Shown: one piece after another, positions 52,723-55,700 of the stretch | How the letters are laid out: every line of letters starts with the position of its first letter | Numbering within the stretch: position 1 is the first letter of the stretch | Assembly: GCA_963170055.1 (NCBI GenBank) | Contig: CAUJGJ010000444.1 | Span: 3,892,418 to 3,948,117 of the forward strand | Source of the DNA: Halisarca cf. caerulea | Taxonomy: Eukaryota; Porifera; Demospongiae; Chondrillida; Halisarcidae | Reading direction: 5' to 3' | Length of the DNA stretch: 55,700 nucleotides | Notes under the pieces: generated by a model | Told to the model about the DNA's origin: nothing | What the model saw: only the letters and a program-made list of their open reading frames with translations | Databases searched by the model: none | Position numbers and translations under genes: made by a program

Positions 52723-54133
52723 GGTTCATGGCAGAAGAGGATAACTGAAAGAATTTACAATGTTGAAAAAGGGCAGCGCAAAAGACAGTCCCTGATGATG
52801 GTGAGACTAGTAGTCAGAAGAGAAAGAAAGGTGCCATGGAGTATCTGCCTATAGATGAGTCTACTTTTCTAGATATGGAGACATACGAACGCCATTTTAA
52901 AGCTTTGGACAATAAAATGTCTAAGCAGAAGCCCCGTAAAGATGTGATTTACCAACAGGCGTGAGTATATTTTGGATGAGGCTGAATCTGTGCAGGATAT
53001 TTTAGAGAAGGTTCCAATGTTGGATTCTCCCGAAATAGTAAGTTAAGTTTTGGGGTAAACTTAGCGTTACATGGCATTGTGTATACTCAACCATATCAGA
53101 TTCCATGCATATTAGATTATTCAAGAAATGGCATTGATAAAGAAAGCGGACATTGGTACCATCTTTTCTAAGGTAAAATCTTCTTAGGAAGACAAGTGGC
53201 ATTTGGCCATCTTGAAATTTGCTGTGTCGCAAAATGCAGTGAATAAATGGGTTAAACGAGTGCTGGATGATGAATTTGGTACATAACATGGTTTATGTAT
53301 TAATTATTTCCTGTCAAGGTGTACTGCAGCACACCTAGACAGGATATAACTAATTTGTATCCTGGCAACTATTCACTGTTGACTGTTGGTGTGTACAGTC
53401 TCATCTAGAGTTGATCAGTCCCAGCCACTTACACTATTAATTAACATCAATTGACATCAATTAGGAAGTGTTTGTATATCAGTGACCTACATCACTAATG
53501 TCAGCACACTTTTTTCTTTGATCCACCCATAATTTTCCCCTACACCAGGATACAATGTTGGATATATATGTGTGGTTCATTTTTTAATGACATGCATATG
53601 CATGTAATCTAATTGTGCATACTTAATTATTTTAATTAAGGATTCGAATATGCTGACTTTGAAACATTGAAGAGCATTAAGTTTCTGCATTACCTTTTCA
53701 CTGCTGTATCCAAAAAGGATTCTGCAGTGGATACGTTCCAGTTTCTGATAAAAGACCATGATGTGAGCTACGTATATATGTAGGTAGTCCATGCAATGTT
53801 TGTTGAGAATACATGGGAAACCGGCCATTGCATTACAATTTTGCAGGTTTCTGTGTTGAATGAGGATGCTGCCAAGATTCTTCCCCAAAGTAATAATCCT
53901 AGGATTGGCCAGTTCATTGTAGACAATGGAGAACCTTTCTACTACATCTTTGTTGAGCAAAGGGTACTTTTGCAGTGTCAAAGTTCAAATTGTTTAAAGC
54001 CTTCATGTTGTGGTTTATGGTCCAGTATATTTTCAACTTGGCATATCATAAGTACCACCAGGATTTGGGGACTTTTATTCAGCAATATGTTTTAGAAATG
54101 CCTGAGGAAGCTAAGAGGAAAGGGGTCAACTAA
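52723..54133 (+). pseudogene. C-terminal exons of a SAM-associated family gene
   Basis: After an acceptor (GTGTATAG): SWQKRITERIYNVEKGQRKR, then one base shifted MEYLPIDESTFLDMETYERH and FKALDNKMSKQKPRKDV, a break, REYILDEAESVQDILEKVP, a donor near 53040. Further pieces: QEMALIKKADIGTIF (about 53115), WHLAILKFAVSQNAVNKWVK (about 53200), YADFETLKSIKFLHYLFTAV (about 53650), VSVLNEDAAKILPQSNNPRI (about 53848) and a tail ending AKRKGVN with TAA at 54131. The pieces are collinear but carry several frameshifts, so the gene is decayed. From memory the set belongs to SAM-domain proteins expanded in sponges and fish; function unknown. Confidence 0.6.
53310..53344. repeat. Short palindrome
   Basis: CCTGTCAAGGTGTACTGCAG pairs with CTGCAGCACACCTAGACAGG around a CTGCAG core. 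It lies in an intron-like part of the decayed SAM-associated gene. Confidence 0.7.
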
Positions 54134-54589
54134 CTACGAGTAGTAACTGGCATCTGCAGCCACTTATATCTAACTATAGTGTACCATGTGGCAGTTGCTG
54201 TTCATTGAACAAAATGTCATTGATTGTAGCTGCTATCATTGTATATTCATCAAGTGTGTTGAAATTAGTTTGAATTGGATATTTATAAGCACTTATATGT
54301 ATGTATACGTACATAATATGCTATTGTGTGCATTTCACTATACTGTAGCAGTGAATTTACATTAAATGATATTGCCATGTGCAAGTATTATTATTTATCT
54401 GACTCAATGTTTTAATGTAGAACTGATTATACATGATTATAGTTCTACTATATAATTCCCTGTGTGTTGACTTGCATTTGTAACCGAAAAAGGGAGATAT
54501 GTTCCAAACATGCAGTCCACCTATTCTCACCATATCACCAATAGTGTTATTTAAATGGGACAATCCTTTTTAGATTTTTGGCTAAATTT
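54134..54589. other. Gene-free stretch
   Basis: AT-rich; nothing recognised. Confidence 0.45.
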
Positions 54590-55265
54590 TACCAAAGGTA
54601 ATTGATTCAAGCATCTGATTTAGTTTATATGCAACACTTATAATTGAAACAGCTGAACTGTTTTGTAAGAATGACAATCTCAAGTGCTATTTTAATATTC
54701 TATCGATTGTACAATAATAAAACATAAAAGTAAATAAATAAAGAATAATTATTATGTCAGTGTTATTTTTACTGGAACAGTTATTTATCATGCATCTATT
54801 AAGCAGATTTGGCTAATATTACCAAAATAGTTAGTCAATTCAAGTATCCAGATTTGTACTATACACAACAATTTTGCTTGAAATATATAATCAAACTGCT
54901 TGGATAAATGACCCTCTCAAGTGTTATTCTAAATAGTTACAATTGTTTGTATCATTAGAACATTCACTTGAATTCATTAAATTTACCAGATTGTTTCATT
55001 AATTCAAACCACTTTGCTTTGTAATAGTCACAAGAGGTACTTTAGAAATTACCAAATTATGTTCTTGAATCCAATAAAGCAATTCTCTCATACATTTAAT
55101 TAAAGCTTTCAGATGGTAGTTGAAATACTAAATTTTTTCATTATTTCAAACCACTTTGCTTTGTAATATTCACAAGAAGTATTTTTAAAATTACTAAATT
55201 CAGTTGTCAACAAAGCAATTCTCTCATAAATCTAAATCTTCCAGATAGTAGTTAAAATAACAAAA
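54590..55265. repeat. Degenerate tandem repeats of about 135 bp
   Basis: TTCAAACCACTTTGCTTTGT and AAAGCAATTCTCTCATA occur at about 55003 and 55065 and again at about 55142 and 55216. Weaker copies extend left (CTCAAGTG with TATTTTAA or TATTCTAA near 54680 and 54915; CAGATTTG near 54805 and 54850). Confidence 0.75.
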
Positions 55266-55306
55266 TGTTTAGTTACCTCAGTTTCAGGTGTTTTAACCAA
55301 TTTTTT

Positions 55307-55353
55307 ATTGTTTTTACTTTCACCGGAAGTGTCCGGAACGTCCGGAATGATGT

Positions 55354-55392
<39 letters not shown>

Positions 55393-55601
55393 AACAACAT
55401 GGCGGACACGAAGTCGGTACAAAATCTTTCGGCTATATTTCGGTGAAATTCATTCGTTTGCTCCTGATTTTATCAGCGAAGGGTCTTTTAGACCAGAAAA
55501 GTTCTTCGAAATATTATTTTAGTCAATAACGCCAATTTCCAAGCGATTCGAGTTTCCAGGGCCGTAGGCGGCCCACGAGTTTTTTAAACTCGAATTGCTT
55601 G
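55307..55601 (+). repeat. Promoter-like repeat with ETS and ATGGCGGAC motifs, copy B, and hairpin copy 3
   Basis: TTTTTACTTTCACCGGAAGT, tandem TCCGGAACG/TCCGGAATG, a TA tract, GTCAACAACATGGCGGACAC, a 44-codon frame (MSTTWRTRSRYKIFRLYFGE ... FFEILF) and the 62-bp hairpin at 55540-55601. Nearly identical to the reverse copy at 40582-40891. Whether the small frame is translated is unknown; it may be retained only because the copies are young. Confidence 0.88.
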
Positions 55602-55700
55602 TTTTAGTTATAATAATGATAATAATAATGAATTTCTTTTTTACAGTGTGCATAGCAAAAATAGATTAGTTAAAAAAACAATTATTACTGTTTTACATAT

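Noticed and set aside
7497..54133. One 46-kb gene joining the SAM exon at 7.5 kb to the exons at 46-54 kb
   Set aside because: The second half of the SAM domain and linking exons are not found, and many unrelated elements lie between; linkage cannot be supported.

Overview
The window is eukaryotic DNA from an invertebrate animal, most likely a demosponge (inference from memory of element families, moderate confidence). It is AT-rich. Genes are split by short GT-AG introns, microsatellites are abundant, and nearly all recognisable coding sequence belongs to transposable elements or to transposon-like multi-copy gene families. I found no rRNA, tRNA, CRISPR array or bacterial operon. Positions 10501-10700 are an assembly gap.

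Layout. 1-812: tandem TG-microsatellite units. 813-3537: a complete pogo/Tigger-type transposon with 26-bp inverted ends and a TA duplication; it carries a transposase and, tail-to-tail, an intact small HIRAN-domain gene. 3949-5971: a 46-bp-arm hairpin and a decayed Crypton-like tyrosine recombinase element. 6940-7587: a divergent pair, a C2H2 zinc-finger exon (-) and a SAM-domain first exon (+). 9744-15298 (-): a restriction-endonuclease-type retroelement, split by an apparently intact piggyBac (11158-14351) that duplicated TTAG. 15770-21655 (+): a second RT element of a different lineage, split by a 1192-bp element with a 2-bp target duplication and by an 823-bp TA-flanked MITE. 21663-22443: a MITE with arrays of ATCCGGAT. 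22755-24210: a CR1/L2-like LINE fragment. 24300-25330: another TG-rich tandem repeat.

25731-39624 is the most complex locus. A CACTA/tnp2-like gene with about 14 exons (-) starts 65 bp from a divergent coiled-coil gene (37662-39093, +), followed by a small (-) gene (39244-39624). Clusters of short palindromes flank the trio. A Ty3/gypsy element (28314-32764) sits inside one exon of the large gene, and a second Tigger (32915-35539) sits in an intron. Removing the gypsy element plus one 5-bp duplication restores the exon's reading frame and splice phase exactly.

40582-46139: mobile hairpin/promoter-like repeats, a broken piggyBac with TTAA ends and a piggyBac-like MITE. 46181-54133: a decayed gene of the SAM-associated family, separated by a CR1-like LINE (47775-50702), a second 1192-bp element inserted in that LINE's tail, and a Tigger MITE. 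54590-55601: degenerate tandem repeats and another promoter-like repeat.

The genes do not form a pathway. The window is a layered record of nested insertions. Several junctions are proven by reading frames or sibling repeat copies that are restored when the insert is removed. The most promising undescribed items are the HIRAN-carrying Tigger, the three-gene palindrome-flanked locus and the 1192-bp family with 2-bp target duplications.
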